Assembly (NCBI GenBank): GCA_033182465.1
Contig: CP137318.1
Coordinates: 1,178,001 to 1,242,000 of the forward strand
Direction of reading: 5' to 3'
Origin: Sanghuangporus weigelae
Lineage: Eukaryota > Basidiomycota > Agaricomycetes > Hymenochaetales > Hymenochaetaceae
Length of the DNA stretch: 64,000 nt
Shown piece by piece: positions 53,500 through 64,000 of this stretch. How positions within the stretch are numbered: position 1 is the stretch's first letter; every line of letters begins with the position of its first letter. The notes below the pieces were generated by a model. The model ran no database searches. It was not told where the DNA came from and saw nothing but the letters and a program-made list of their open reading frames with translations. Position numbers and translations under genes: made by a program.

Positions 53500-54085
53500 A
53501 CCTGTAAATTTATTGTCAAATCAGGGAATATTAATGGAAGTCATACTTTGTTGCTATTAGCTCGTCTTATCTTGTCTGCGGTGGTAAGGTGAGTACCAGC
53601 ACGGTTCCGGCGATTCCGGCGATTCGCAGACCGAGTCAGAACTGGAGAGCTCAACCTATGCCGAGGTCTCAATTCATATCTGATGCCAGGTCAAGATTGG
53701 TCTTATCAACTTTCTGCAGGGTTCTGCTCGATAATATATATTCAGTGGGACAAACTATTTATGCCTAATCCTGGCTAACACTTTCCTGTATGTGTTAACC
53801 TCTCTTCCCTATACAAATTTGTGATGACTCACCAGACACGTAATCTTTCCTTAAGGTTTTGTCCGACCGTCTTAGATTGAACGCATTCAGAGTTCCTCTC
53901 CTCATGGATCGGCACTGAATAGGATAAAGCCCAGAAATTCCGGCTCTCTTGGCTTCAACAGGCGCTTGGATTCCGTTCCTTCAATCCTTGTGTCATTTCT
54001 GCGTTGTCTTGGGATGCATCAGATGATGACGGGTAGGACTACATTGACGACCCATTAACAGCCATTAACGTCGTTCCAAGCGCCG
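53500..54085. repeat. diverged direct repeat, right copy
   Basis: Partner of 50056-50645 in the same orientation, best over 53940-54085 (ATTCCGGCTCTCTTGGCTTC, CGCTTGGATTCCGTTCCTT, TCAGATGATGACGG). It ends GTCGTTCCAAGCGCCG. The pair brackets the RT fragment and kinase copy B. Confidence 0.75.
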
Positions 54086-54929
54086 ATGGAATAGCACTAG
54101 CGATATTTCTATGTGAGAATCGGAATTAGCGTACCCATTCATCTTATACTCACTCATGTGCCTGACCGTCCACGGCGATCCGTCATGCCGCGATCCGCTT
54201 GACGGCCCTCCGAGAAGATTTATTCGTGGATGCCATCATTGATATTGACTATCCCGCGGTTTACGGTGCAGGAGCGCAAGTGTCTTCGCGGCAATTCTCA
54301 GAAGATTGGCGGGGTCGTCTAAAGGAAGGAGGTGGTACACCGCAGAAATTTCTCGAAGTCCGGGAACGTCCCGAAATGATCGTACTCTTTAGTGGGATCA
54401 GTATTTTTTCAGAAAAGATATGCCTTAAGCAGTCGATCCACCTTCCTGAGAGACTCAGTTGATGAACAAAGTTAATGAACGCGAGCTAATGGGATAAATG
54501 CTCTCTTCGCTACGGATATGAGTGAAACCAAAAAGATGGAGACGGAAAGGAGGAAGTGCGTACTGTGCTTCCTGTCGCGCGTAAGAGACTCGATAAGTCC
54601 TGTGGGAAGTCGGGCCGACCTAAACCCGTTTTCAACCAGGACCTGCCTTCGTCTTTTCCTGCGACGTCGACGTTTCCTTGCGCTCGACTTTTCTGTGTTG
54701 AAGGTGCGAGCGAGCGATTCGTCGGGGTGGAAGAGGCTGAGACTCGGGGCCGGCCGAAGAACTGAGTGGAGTAGTTGGGGGTTCAGAGTTTGAACTTACT
54801 TTCGGATTTACCTCATCTTGTACGGTACACCTCATCCCCCCCCTTCTCTCAACTCCTCCCTCCCTCCCTTCCTCTCCACGACGTGGTCCACATCCGTTGT
54901 GGCAGCCTGAAGACCGCCTGTCGAACGAC
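54086..54929. other. spacer and glycogenin promoter region
   Basis: A frame at about 54190-54462 (LFVDAIIDIDYPAVYGAG) has no ATG and no recognised domain; it may be a gene fragment. The last 130 bp are pyrimidine-rich (runs of C and CTCC near 54833-54880), as is common upstream of fungal starts. Confidence 0.4.
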
Positions 54930-57900
54930 ATGTCCGCTCGGTATGCGTTCGTCACTCTCGTCACCTCCGACAGTTATCTGCCTGGAGCGCTCGCGGTGGC
55001 TGCGGCGTTGAAGGAGGTTCATCCCTCGCCTCCAGTCGACCCAGAGGTCCCTTTTCAGACACTCTGTATAGTTACACCAGAGACGGTCGATGTCAAGACC
55101 GTAAAACTTCTTCGAAGAGCATTCGACTTAGTTGTTGGTGTCGAGGTAATCGACGGTCGGTTCACGCCTGAACTACACCTCCTCGGTGAGTGTCCTACTT
55201 TACTCTCCTTTCTCTCGTGCTGTACGGTCTATCATTTGCTCCTTGGGCGGTTGCAAGTCAAAACTAGTCCGCTGACGTATCCTCGGATCATACGCATTGC
55301 ATCAAGAAATCCCTCTAACTGACTGACCTTATTTGGGAGTTGGAGGTCATAACCTTTGACTCGTGATCCCCTGTGGAAGTGAGAGTTGCTTATCGACCGT
55401 TGCGCCGTCCATTCTCCTATCAGGATCCTTCACTATTCTCTTATTCCTCCGTGCCACATGAGTATCTTTCTGACTGCTTCTTCACGGATCTTACAGGTCG
55501 ACCTGACTTGCATAGTGTCCTCACCAAGCTTCATGTCTTCCGTCTTGCTCAGTTCGACAAAATCATTTTCCTGGATGCAGATGTACTTCCAATTCGTCCC
55601 CTGTCACACCTTTTTACCTTGCCACATGAATTTTCCGCCATTCCTGATGTAGGGTGGCCGGACATTTTTAATTCCGGGATGATGGTGCTTTCTCCAGGAG
55701 AAGACAAGTTCAACGAGATTATGAATATTGTCAAAATAAAAGGCAGCTGGGACGGTGGTGATCAAGGTGTTCTTAATGAATGGCGAGGAAATAACTGGAA
55801 CCGTCTAAGTTTCACATATAATACTACACCTACTACGGCATACATGTGAGTTTCCCTCACAGTATGATACATTGTCTAGAAAGCTGATTGTCTATTCTCC
55901 AAGTTATGCACCCGCATATGAGCGGTTTGGATCGCAGATCTCTGCCATCCATTTCATTGGGTCGAACAAGCCTTGGAACGAAATTCCTTTTCGTGCACCG
56001 TCATCAGCATCCCAGATCCAACAGTCCCAAGTTGAATCGTCGCGGGCACATGAACAACTCGTTTCCTCAAATATACCGACGTCCACATCTATATCCATGG
56101 CACCACTCCAATCATATGGCTATGGGGCTCTCGTAGATCGATGGTTTGACGTATACGATCGAAATTATCGACAGCCTACGTGGACAACAGAACGCGAATC
56201 TGAATCAAGGAGATACGAGAATGTCTGGGACGATAAACCTGCACCACTTTCGGATATTGCTTCTGGTGGAGCGCTTGGGCTTGAGGATCTTCGAAGACTT
56301 GCGCTAGAAGGAGGCGCCTCGGCTTCTTTCCAAGAGGGTGAAGGAGAATATCGTAGTCTTCCTTTAGAAGGACGCATCGATCTTATGCGTCCTCGGTATG
56401 AGCCTATAAAAGACCTTACTACGTCAACATTACATGGAGAAGGCGAATCATCTCAGGTCTCCGAACCTTCCGAGGAACATGTACGGACGCCGACTATCGA
56501 GCAGCCGGAGTGGTTAGGGCATGTACCATCTGAACGGCATCAAGTTGGTACACCCGCTCCTCATGAAATCCCTCCTTCCCCTCATTTAGCTCCTCTTCCC
56601 TTGCCCTCATCAAGTTCAGTATCTCCTGCACTAGGAATGCAAAGGCTACCAGACCCTGGTCAGACTCATCCCCGTGATCAATCTCGGAATCAATCAGGGA
56701 CAGCGGGAGTAGGAGCCAGTGGTCGGCCAGAGGCTGACCCTAGCACTACGATCTCCCGGTCTGAATCATCTCAGTCTCAATACTCCGATGCGCAAGGCGG
56801 ACAAAACCAAGATCAAGACTTCCAACAACAAGGTCCTCTATATCAAGACTATCAACCTCCGCCTCCAGGTGAGCCCCAAAGACCTGCTTCGCCGCCTCTT
56901 ATCAGCTGGAATCCCGCGATTGAACCACCGCCGAATGTGCCACCTACACCTTCCGCTTTTCCTGCAGATGCATATTTTCCGAACGCATGGGATATGCCAA
57001 CGAGACCGCATGATGTTGGCTCTGCATCAATCTCTTCGCAGTTCTTTGAGCTTCCTCCGCAAGGTCAAATTCCATCGCAGCTTATCAAAGAAGGTCATTA
57101 CGCAAACGTGACTGGCCATCAGCAGGATAAGTCTCCAGAGCCGGACATGTCAAAAGTAATTTCTGTCTTCCCTTGGGAACGAAAGCCGCGTCATCTGCCA
57201 GGCAGGGTATTTCCCGAAACCGACCTGACTCTGCCTGGTGTCACATACATCGAGAACCAGCCTCCAACTGAAGATTCGGAGATTCTGACACCAGAAACGA
57301 CTCACGAAGAAAAGGTGCAGGTAGTCAGCCCGCAGATGCAATTTCCTTCTCCTCCGATCGTTTTCCCTGGAGCGAGAGGATATGGCAATGCCTGGGACTC
57401 AGTGCCAAGCATACAGAAGTATGCAGCTCGCCTCGTGAAGCCTTCGGCCACCTCGTTCCCTTTGACTATCCAGCCACCTCGCTTGCGGAAACGTAGTGAT
57501 AGCTATAGGAGCCGCGGAGAGCAGTCGGACGCGAATAGTATGGATGGTGACGTCGAAGATGAGATTGATGACAATGATAGCGAGGTTGATGCAGGTGGGC
57601 GCTTTTCAAGTAGCGAACGATCCAATGGCGGACGTTCGAGGAAAGGATCGCGAGCTAGCATAACGTCCCCGCCCTCCGGTCCAGCACGCTCAAAGTTGAG
57701 CAAAAAAGAATATCGTTCGTATGGTGTGCAAACCGTTCCTAAAGACGTGCGCAGTGTTGGAGTTCAGGTTTCTGAAGAATTTTCGACTTCTATAGGCAAA
57801 TCGAGGGCCAAGGATATTCCGAAACCGGGGTCTCCGACAATCTTGTCGATGTCAAGGCCACACATCGAGCTTCCGAAGCAACCAACAATGCAGGAATTGC

Positions 57901-58391
57901 AGATGGGACCGGAGCCGACTGCTCTCGCAACTCCTTCGTCCGCAAATGTCGAGTCGTTTATGCGAGTTCAGACTACTCGTCAGCATCATCCCGTCATCCC
58001 GTCAGGAATGCTGTCACCAAGACTGCATGAAACATTTGCGACAGGATCTCCTAATAGGACTCCTCCAAACGCTTCTCCAGGAACTCAGAGTCCAGTGTCG
58101 CGCAGGCAAGCCGAGAAGTTGAAGCTTCCTCAGCTCAGCATAGAGCATCCACAGTTGCTTGCAAGGTCCGTCACGCGAACCTCATCTCAAGACACTGCCG
58201 ATTCTCCCGTGGGACCTATTTCACCCGTCGATACACCTTTAAGTCAGCAAAAGAAACCAGCTGGGCGCAAATGGAATCCCGCGACTGGAGTTGATGTATT
58301 CAAGCGCAGTTCTGAAGAGGTTTTAGCTCGCTTCCTGCGACTTGGTTCTTGGGATGACGACTCTCAGCCTTCAGCACGTACTCATGGCTAG
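54930..58391 (+). CDS. glycogenin (GT8 self-glucosylating primer of glycogen synthesis)
   Basis: Three exons (54930-55185, 55497-55845, 55904-58391) give 1030 aa. The GT8 domain covers about residues 1-250: YAFVTLVTSDSYLPGALAVA at the start, the metal-binding DxD in FLDADVLPI near 113, DVGWPDIFNSGMMV, and DGGDQGVLNEW. Then comes a long Pro/Ser/Gln-rich disordered tail of more than 700 residues with an acidic stretch (DVEDEIDDNDSE). It ends with the conserved WNPATGVDVFKRSSEEVLARFL, the glycogen-synthase-binding type motif. Glycogenin attaches the first glucoses to itself via a Tyr, starting glycogen. Intron 1 is 311 bp, long for this genome. Glycogenin is known near the A locus in other mushrooms. 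Confidence 0.93.
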
Positions 58392-59030
58392 TAATTTGGT
58401 GCAACAAATGTGTCAAGCAAGTTCATTGCAAGGTATTTTTTCCGCTTCTCTTACAATTCAACATCACACGAACAATTACTTTTGCTTTTGGTTACTCGGT
58501 CTCTCTTACGTCATGATCACGAATGCCTCGTTCATGCACCTCCATACCCTGTTCTACGAATCAATTCTGTCATTATCCAACAGCTAGCAATTTCTCCCCG
58601 TTACCGCAAGCTCTCATTTTTGTCCTGTTTTGTCAATTTCTACTTTGTGCATTCCAGTGCTACCATCTCAAATCCTTGTCTTTCTTTTTATTCTTTTTAT
58701 CATCTATTCTGTCAAGTGATTTCTCGTCTATGATCATTCTGTTTGCCTGCAGGATCATCCATCTACAACTTCTAACCTCACATTTATGTCGTTTCATTTG
58801 TCTTTGTCAATACACAGTTTGCAATCCCAGTGCTAGTACTATATATATATTACATTTATTATCGGTTGGTTGGGATGGAAATATGTCGGCAAGTTGCGAG
58901 ATCGGTATCGATTATTTCCGTACGTCACAAGTGCACACACCCAAGATCTGAGCCCGGCTTTCAAGCTTTCTCTTTAAGACCACACCACAGTCTGCTCTGA
59001 GACGACAAAGACAGCATTCGTTTGGAACAT
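58392..59030. other. 3' region of glycogenin and beta-fg upstream region
   Basis: AT- and pyrimidine-rich; a TATATATATA run lies near 58841-58850. Short frames only. Confidence 0.45.
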
Positions 59031-59995
59031 ATGGTACATTTTACATTTTTGCTCTGGACCGTCATACATTCTGAGAAGACAAATCACCACCGCGCATACA
59101 TATCTGGTGCATATATGCGTCTTCGTTTAGGATACATTCGTGAACCTCGCGAAGCAAGGTTTCGAGTCCTACGGGCGCAGCCAGGACGACGTATCGAAGA
59201 CAGGAGGAAGCGAGTACAATCGTCCTGCGCATTCACAGCATGATAATCGGTCGGATAGTCCAGATGGTGAGCACACATTCTGATCCTTCCATTTTATACA
59301 CTCACTAACATCGTATGTGTCATCTATTGCTGCATATGAAGTGGATGAGGAGTATGCAGTCAAGCACGCAGCCCAACATGGTTCAGGGGATGAATCTCTG
59401 TTCTCATCAGCCATGGGCTTCATCAAGTCAAACACTGTGAGTTGGTGTCTCGTTCATCTCAGGATTGCGCCTCTCATCATCTATTAGGGATCCAAACATG
59501 AGCCTGTCGATGAGGAGGGGGTCACATCCGCACATAAAACAGCCTACGATAACGACTCAGGCTCAAACCTGAGCGCGGAGTCTTTGGGCAGTGCAGCTGC
59601 CCTTCAGGTACTTATCCGCTATTTTTAGATCATCATGACATCACTGAAGCGAGCCGTCTGTGCTTATAGGCATTCAAGAAATTCGTGTCGGGCTCAGGTT
59701 CTGCTGATAAAAAGGGAGACGATTCAAAGTCGACGCTCGTTAGTATGGCAATGGCAGAGGCCTCCAAGTTGTTTGATAAATCTGGTGGAACTGCGTCTGG
59801 CGGTAAACAGGACGCAGTGAATAGCGCTGCGATGACGGTGATGAAGTTATTGGTGCAGAGCAAGTTCTCAAGCACTACTGGAGGAGGCAACAGCGGTGGC
59901 CTTGGCAGTCTTCTTAGTATGGTGAGCATTTTTCGTCTGACTGATGTTGGAATGAAATATCAAAACTTTCACTCTAGGCCTCCAAGTTCGCGTAA
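59031..59995 (+). CDS. beta-fg: beta-flanking protein (mating-type A locus flank)
   Basis: Six exons (59031-59033, 59131-59266, 59342-59436, 59488-59607, 59670-59921, 59978-59995) give 207 aa. The first coding exon is just the ATG, joined to GATACATTC to give MDTFVNLAKQGFESYG, the typical family start. Motifs follow: EEYAVKHAAQHG, DESLFSSAMGFIKSN, SLGSAAALQAFKKFVSG, SMAMAEASKLFDKSGG and KQDAVNSAAMTVMKLL. The molecular function is unknown. The gene is one of the two classical flanks of the mushroom A locus. Here it lies about 18.6 kb from the nearest HD gene, beyond glycogenin. Confidence 0.88.
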
Positions 59996-60473
59996 AGTGG
60001 AAAGCTCCAGGGAATTTTTGGATTCGTTCATCCATTAACCAGAAACATTGAAAAACAAGTTGTACCTATAAATTGTCTTTGTTACAATTGTGAAATCGCG
60101 GGTCGACAACGCGTGAAGTACGGAAATGTAGTTTTTGCAAGTTTGTCGTTTTGGTGTCTATGCATGCTTCAGTGAGTACAGTGTATGATCAGACTAACAC
60201 GATGATCGGCGAAAATGCCGCATTATCCAACGCATCTTGATGTTTAGTATTTTTGCAATGTGCTTCGGCGAGGACATGCCACTCGTTCTTGGCCATGGCT
60301 ATCGGTTATCTGCAACAGATTCTGAAGCTGCTTGGAATTCTGTGGTGGAAGGGCAGGTGTCAATGCACTGCTCGGATTCGAAAGACCCGGATGGAGTATT
60401 TTGAGTCATTTGCTTCTCTCCAGTATCGGACGGTCTTTTCTGTGCGTTACCAAGAACTCTGTCCGGATATCGC

Positions 60474-60905
60474 TCATCTCCCTAGACAACAGGAGATGTT
60501 AGGTACGTGTGTATCGCATGACGAATGGTTTACCATCAAAAAGCATCTAAGGATGTTCTTTTCCGCTTCCGATTCGCAGCGTTCACAGTCATTCTCCAAC
60601 TCAAGTATTGACGCCTGGATATCCTCCAGCCTTCGGATAGCCTCGTTCTTCGTGCCTGTCCCTAATTCTTCTAAATAAACCATCGGCCTCTTCAGGTCTT
60701 CAACTAGGGCCGAATAAAGATCCTCCAGTCTGAGTTTTATCCTCGCAAGTTCTGCGGTACGGGCGTCTTGTAACTCCCGCATATTGTCCAGTCGTTGCTT
60801 CAGTTCTTCGGGTGGTAAATTCTTAAACCAGTCCGCCCATGCATCCTGAAAGCGTGCTTTCAGAACCTCTAAAAATTCAAAATCAGATGTACGTGCAATG
60901 GACAT
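60474..60905 (-). CDS. small coiled-coil protein, unknown
   Basis: An ATG at 60905 opens 143 codons (MSIARTSDFEFLEVL). The first 45 residues contain FQDAWADWFKNLPPEEL. Residues about 45-115 are heptad-like and charged (RTAELARIKLRLEDLYSALV, RRLEDIQASILELEND), predicting a coiled coil. The Cys-rich end (NHSSCDTHVPNISCCLGR) looks unlike the rest, so an unseen intron may start near residue 118 (AACATCCTTAG). No family is recognised. Confidence 0.5.
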   Translation of the reverse strand: MSIARTSDFEFLEVLKARFQDAWADWFKNLPPEELKQRLDNMRELQDARTAELARIKLRLEDLYSALVEDLKRPMVYLEELGTGTKNEAIRRLEDIQASILELENDCERCESEAEKNILRCFLMVNHSSCDTHVPNISCCLGR

Positions 60906-61646
60906 CGTATCATGAAGGACAGACGTTTACGTAAGTCCGTTTTCTGTTTGCGGGACATAATTGTATGCGGCTGCGTCGTCGAATCGATACGATGATGGCA
61001 AAGGGAATCCTATATCCTGACTGCGCAGTGATCAAAGGGTGGCCAGGAACATGAAGGAGAAATAGACATTGTTATATGTGAATCTGAAATTTGACTCGTA
61101 GAAAGTCAATCTTTCTTTCTGACTCAGTTGAGTCACAGAATTCCCAAAACCGAGTCAGTACTCTGGATCATACCTGGACTTTGATCTTTGTCTGCTTCGA
61201 TACTGGAAGTCGCGATGATCAGCAGTCGAAGATGAAATATCTTCTAGTCCGAGTCTCCGCAAATCGGCCATTATTTCTGTCGACATGTGCGCTAGCCTAT
61301 TGGTGGAAAGCTCCACTGTTCCTCTCATCCTCTCCGGGACCGAAACATGCTTGATCCGTGACAGTTTCGGGTTTATGTATTTCCTCCCACTCGCCCGTCC
61401 GGATTGAAAGTCCTTCCATTGCTTCTGTTGAAGGTGGCTTTGAAGATACGCGTGGCTGGCAAGAAATGCGCTGGGGGTGTCGCGCTAATGTCCGCCTTGA
61501 AGGCGACCTGTCATTGAATCGACAAAATGCGGAGAACCTTCTGTTCTGCTTGTAACTCTGATCTTCTAGACGTTCACGTAGAGCGTATATATATTCGCTT
61601 GGTCTCCCAAGTCCCTTCGAGGTTCGAATTTTGTTCCTCTTTGAAT
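60906..61646. other. intergenic, nothing recognised apart from TATA run
   Basis: No gene supported. A TATATATAT run at 61586-61595 lies about 52-61 bp before the next ATG and is a likely TATA box. Confidence 0.5.
61586..61595 (+). promoter_or_regulatory. TATA box of the DUF6534 gene
   Basis: TATATATATT at 50-60 bp before the ATG at 61647. Confidence 0.5.
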
Positions 61647-63464
61647 ATGTCTTCCACCGATGCTCCTCAGCCGCCTCTAAACGTTTATGGAGCCGCTTGG
61701 GGTCCTCCGCTCATTGCCACTTTCATCGCGGCCATGTTTGTCTTCCTCCTCTCCTGTCTGTTCTGTGTGTACCTGGGCTGACTTGCCGATATTAGCGTGT
61801 ATGGCATTTCAGTCCTTCAAACCTTTTATTATTATTCTCACCATGGCAAGCGAGACGGTCTTGGGTGGCCGACACTTGTCGCTGTCATCTTGTATGTCTC
61901 TGAATCACTGACCTTCATGAAGATGTAACTGACAGGTCGTTTTGACTTTAGCGCGTTGGATAGCACAGCCATGGGCTTGTTCATGTATTGCGTATATTAT
62001 TATTCGATATTGTCCTGGGGTATGCCGGAAATGCTGGATCCAGATGTCAAGTGAGTTCGATTGCAACCCTCTCTTGTCCTCTTGTTCTGATTGTATTTGT
62101 AGAGAATTTCCTGTGAGTCAACCCTTTGACGTTTACTGTGAGAATGTCACTAACGATAGCCATAATCAGACGGAATATATCCTTACCACATTCCTTGCCT
62201 TGATAGTCCAGTGCTTCTATATCAACACGATTCGAGCCCGTAAGTCAAAATTCAACAAATAGTTTCCCCGTTACTCACCGCTTCATGCAGTCAAAGCACC
62301 AATCACTATTACAATCATTTTGTTCCTCACCTCACTTACCGCATTCGTGACGGGTCTCGTCCTTCCGGTGGTACAGCTCAAACTCGTCTCCATTCAGAAG
62401 ATCGTTGTGGCTCCACTAAACCACCTGGCATTCAACATCGCTCGCGGAACGGCACTGGCGTGTGATCTGGGAATCGTCGTTGTCCTCTGTTGGCTATTCG
62501 CAACTCGGAGGACAGGTATAAGGAGGTCAAACAATATGCTTGATGCATTGATCATGTTCTCCGTGCAACGCGGTGTGCTACAAGCCATTGTACAGACTGG
62601 AGAGGTGCTCGCGGTGAGAAAGCTTTCCGCTTCTTTGATAGTGTTAGTATGGTATTGATTGAAATTACTTTTATTTTCAGTATGCAATCAAACCAGACGG
62701 CCTGTATTTCCTGCCGTTCCATGTAATCGTGTCACGTAGTGAGTGCTCTCCCTGTGATTCCGATCCGCTGAACTGAAACGACTCCAATAGCAGTCTACTG
62801 CAACTCCCTTCTCGCCACGCTCAATTCTCGCGACTATGTCCTTTCGAAAGGACTTCCAGAGCATCAGCGTGCACGCAAGCAACGCATCGATGGTCTGCAG
62901 GCAGATGTGGAACTCGGCAATGTCCGCAATAGAAACAGGGACACTGATCAGGAACCAAGTCCAGTTCAAGAACAAAGAAAAGAACAGCGTCGGGATCCAG
63001 TAGTCCCGCCGGGTCTATCTGTTCCTGCTGCTGCTCCTCTTCCTGCTCTAGCGCCTGTGCAAACGAGCGAAAGTCTCTGGGCAAGCACTATGAATGCCAC
63101 GAGTCATATCCTCTCGAGCTTCCTAGAACCACCGTTCCTGTTCACGAACGAGAGCTTTGCATTGGCTTCGCGCGGTGTCCGTTCCGGAACGAGAAACACA
63201 AATTCAGTTTCGATGATTGGATCCTCGATGCCAGTTTCCAGAGAAAACGCAAACGAAGGCACAGAAATGGGTAGTTCGAGATTTGCAGATTCGGAGAGAT
63301 CAATGCGGGATTTGGGGAAGGCAGAGTCAATGGGTTCTATCAGCATAAGTGATGCTTACAGGTCTGGCGGAACTTCTTCAAGCCAGAACAGTCCTATTAC
63401 CCCAGGAAATAAAGACGGTCACGGTGATGCGGTTGAAGCGTATGGTGTCATCAATCTAAGTTGA
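61647..63464 (+). CDS. DUF6534 seven-helix membrane protein
   Basis: The ATG at 61647 gives MSSTDAPQPPLNVYG, then GPPLIATFIAAI joined over an intron to VYGISVLQTFYYYSHHGKRD, the family's start. Further exons give LFMYCVYYYSILSWG, TEYILTTFLALIVQCFYI, LKAPITITIILFLTS, HLAFNIARGTALACDLGIVV, MLDALIMFSVQRGVLQAIVQ and KPDGLYFLPFHVIVS, then CNSLLATLNSRDYV. That makes seven hydrophobic helices. The C-terminal 200 residues are a cytosolic Ser/Arg/Glu-rich tail. DUF6534 proteins are abundant in Agaricomycetes, with unknown role. About seven introns; one of 66 nt after KEFP stays open if retained. Confidence 0.82.
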
Positions 63465-63709
63465 TTAGAGATCGTGTCTTCACATATTTTGTCTTCACCT
63501 TCATTGATCTTTGTCCATACCTTTTGACCCAAATAGCCCGAATGCTTGCTCTGTACTCGCCATGTCTATATATGCAGATATTCTTTCTTGAATCCAGTCA
63601 AATGACGTGCGTCGCCATATATAGAAGCTCCACCGAGGGTTTTGCGAATTAGGCACGATCACCATCGACGTCATGACCTGTCTGTCGATCATTGTATGTG
63701 GGGCCCATG

Positions 63710-63718
63710 CATATAAGA
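63710..63718 (+). promoter_or_regulatory. TATA box
   Basis: CATATAAGA about 70-80 bp before the ATG at 63789. Confidence 0.45.
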
Positions 63719-63788
63719 GACGGCGCCATTCGGCCCAGTCAGAGACAACGTCCAAGCACAACTTACAACACATATCTACGTTTTCAAG

Positions 63789-64000
63789 ATGTCACAATCC
63801 GTCAACAACGCTGCGACCAAGGCTGTCGAGTCGGGTATCTATGCCACAGAGTATGCACCTTTATAACTAATTATACTGCTTTGAGCTGAAGGCAATGCAT
63901 AGACGCAGTAAACAGGAGGCGAAAGGTTACAGACAGACGACTTCAGCGCTCGGCAGTGATATTAAACGAGACGCTGAGAACAAAACGTCTGAGGTACAAA
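63789..64000 (+). CDS. unknown small hydrophilic protein, 5' part only
   Basis: An ATG at 63789 starts MSQSVNNAATKAVESG; an intron (GTATGC...GCATAG, about 63852-63902) joins it to RSKQEAKGYRQTTSALGSDI, and another donor (GTACAAA) occurs at the window end. The product is Lys/Ala/Glu/Gln-rich and hydrophilic, like small stress or LEA-type proteins, but too little is visible to assign it. A TATA box lies upstream. Confidence 0.5.

Noticed and set aside
54518-54793. 91-codon ATG frame upstream of glycogenin
   Set aside because: No domain, Arg-rich composition from GC-rich leader DNA, and position in the expected promoter or 5' leader.

Overview
The window reads as nuclear DNA of a mushroom-forming basidiomycete (Agaricomycetes). 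Genes are split by many introns of about 50-70 bp. The gene set centred on about 28-60 kb is the A (homeodomain) mating-type locus: mitochondrial intermediate peptidase (MIP), two HD1 genes, two HD2 genes, glycogenin and the beta-flanking gene (beta-fg). I cannot name the species from sequence alone.

Layout. (1) 1-11827: a nearly complete Ty3/gypsy LTR retrotransposon of the chromodomain type. It is cut by the window start inside its 5' LTR. Its LTRs look identical wherever I compared them, so it is a young insertion. Besides Gag and Pol it carries a coiled-coil ORF before Gag, an unknown ORF after Pol, an ORF inside the LTR itself, and a spliced-looking small membrane-protein ORF on the opposite strand near the 3' LTR. 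(2) 11828-15130: gene-poor repeat DNA with a two-unit tandem repeat, a GC-rich low-complexity stretch, a 394-bp foldback element and a 130-bp Harbinger-like MITE. (3) 15177-26346: housekeeping genes. These are an LRR protein, COG1 (Golgi tether subunit), a TMEM115/DUF1751 Golgi membrane protein, a FAM32A homologue and a DDT/WHIM-type chromatin protein. A foldback element and a TA-flanked mariner-like MITE lie between COG1 and TMEM115. (4) 28341-40441: MIP, then HD1.1(-), HD2.1(-), HD1.2(-), HD2.2(+). The second pair is divergent as usual; the first pair is head-to-tail, which is unusual. (5) 42885-54100: an accessory block between the HD genes and glycogenin. It holds a single-exon cellular reverse-transcriptase-like gene (rvt-like, IHDD catalytic motif), an aminoglycoside-phosphotransferase-like kinase, a small unknown gene, then a 5'-truncated second copy of the RT-like gene and a second kinase copy, flanked by diverged direct repeats. 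(6) 54930-64000: glycogenin with a long disordered tail, beta-fg, a small coiled-coil protein, a DUF6534 seven-helix membrane protein and the start of one more gene.

How they fit together. HD1 and HD2 proteins from different alleles dimerise after mating and control dikaryon development; MIP and beta-fg are the classical flanks of this locus. COG1 and TMEM115 both act at the Golgi. The most noteworthy signals are the RT-like gene and its duplication inside the mating-type region, the non-divergent first HD pair, and the antisense spliced ORF inside the retrotransposon. Exon joins given for the LRR, FAM32A, DDT/WHIM, MIP, HD, unknown 157-aa, glycogenin and beta-fg genes were checked for GT/GC-AG borders and total length divisible by three.
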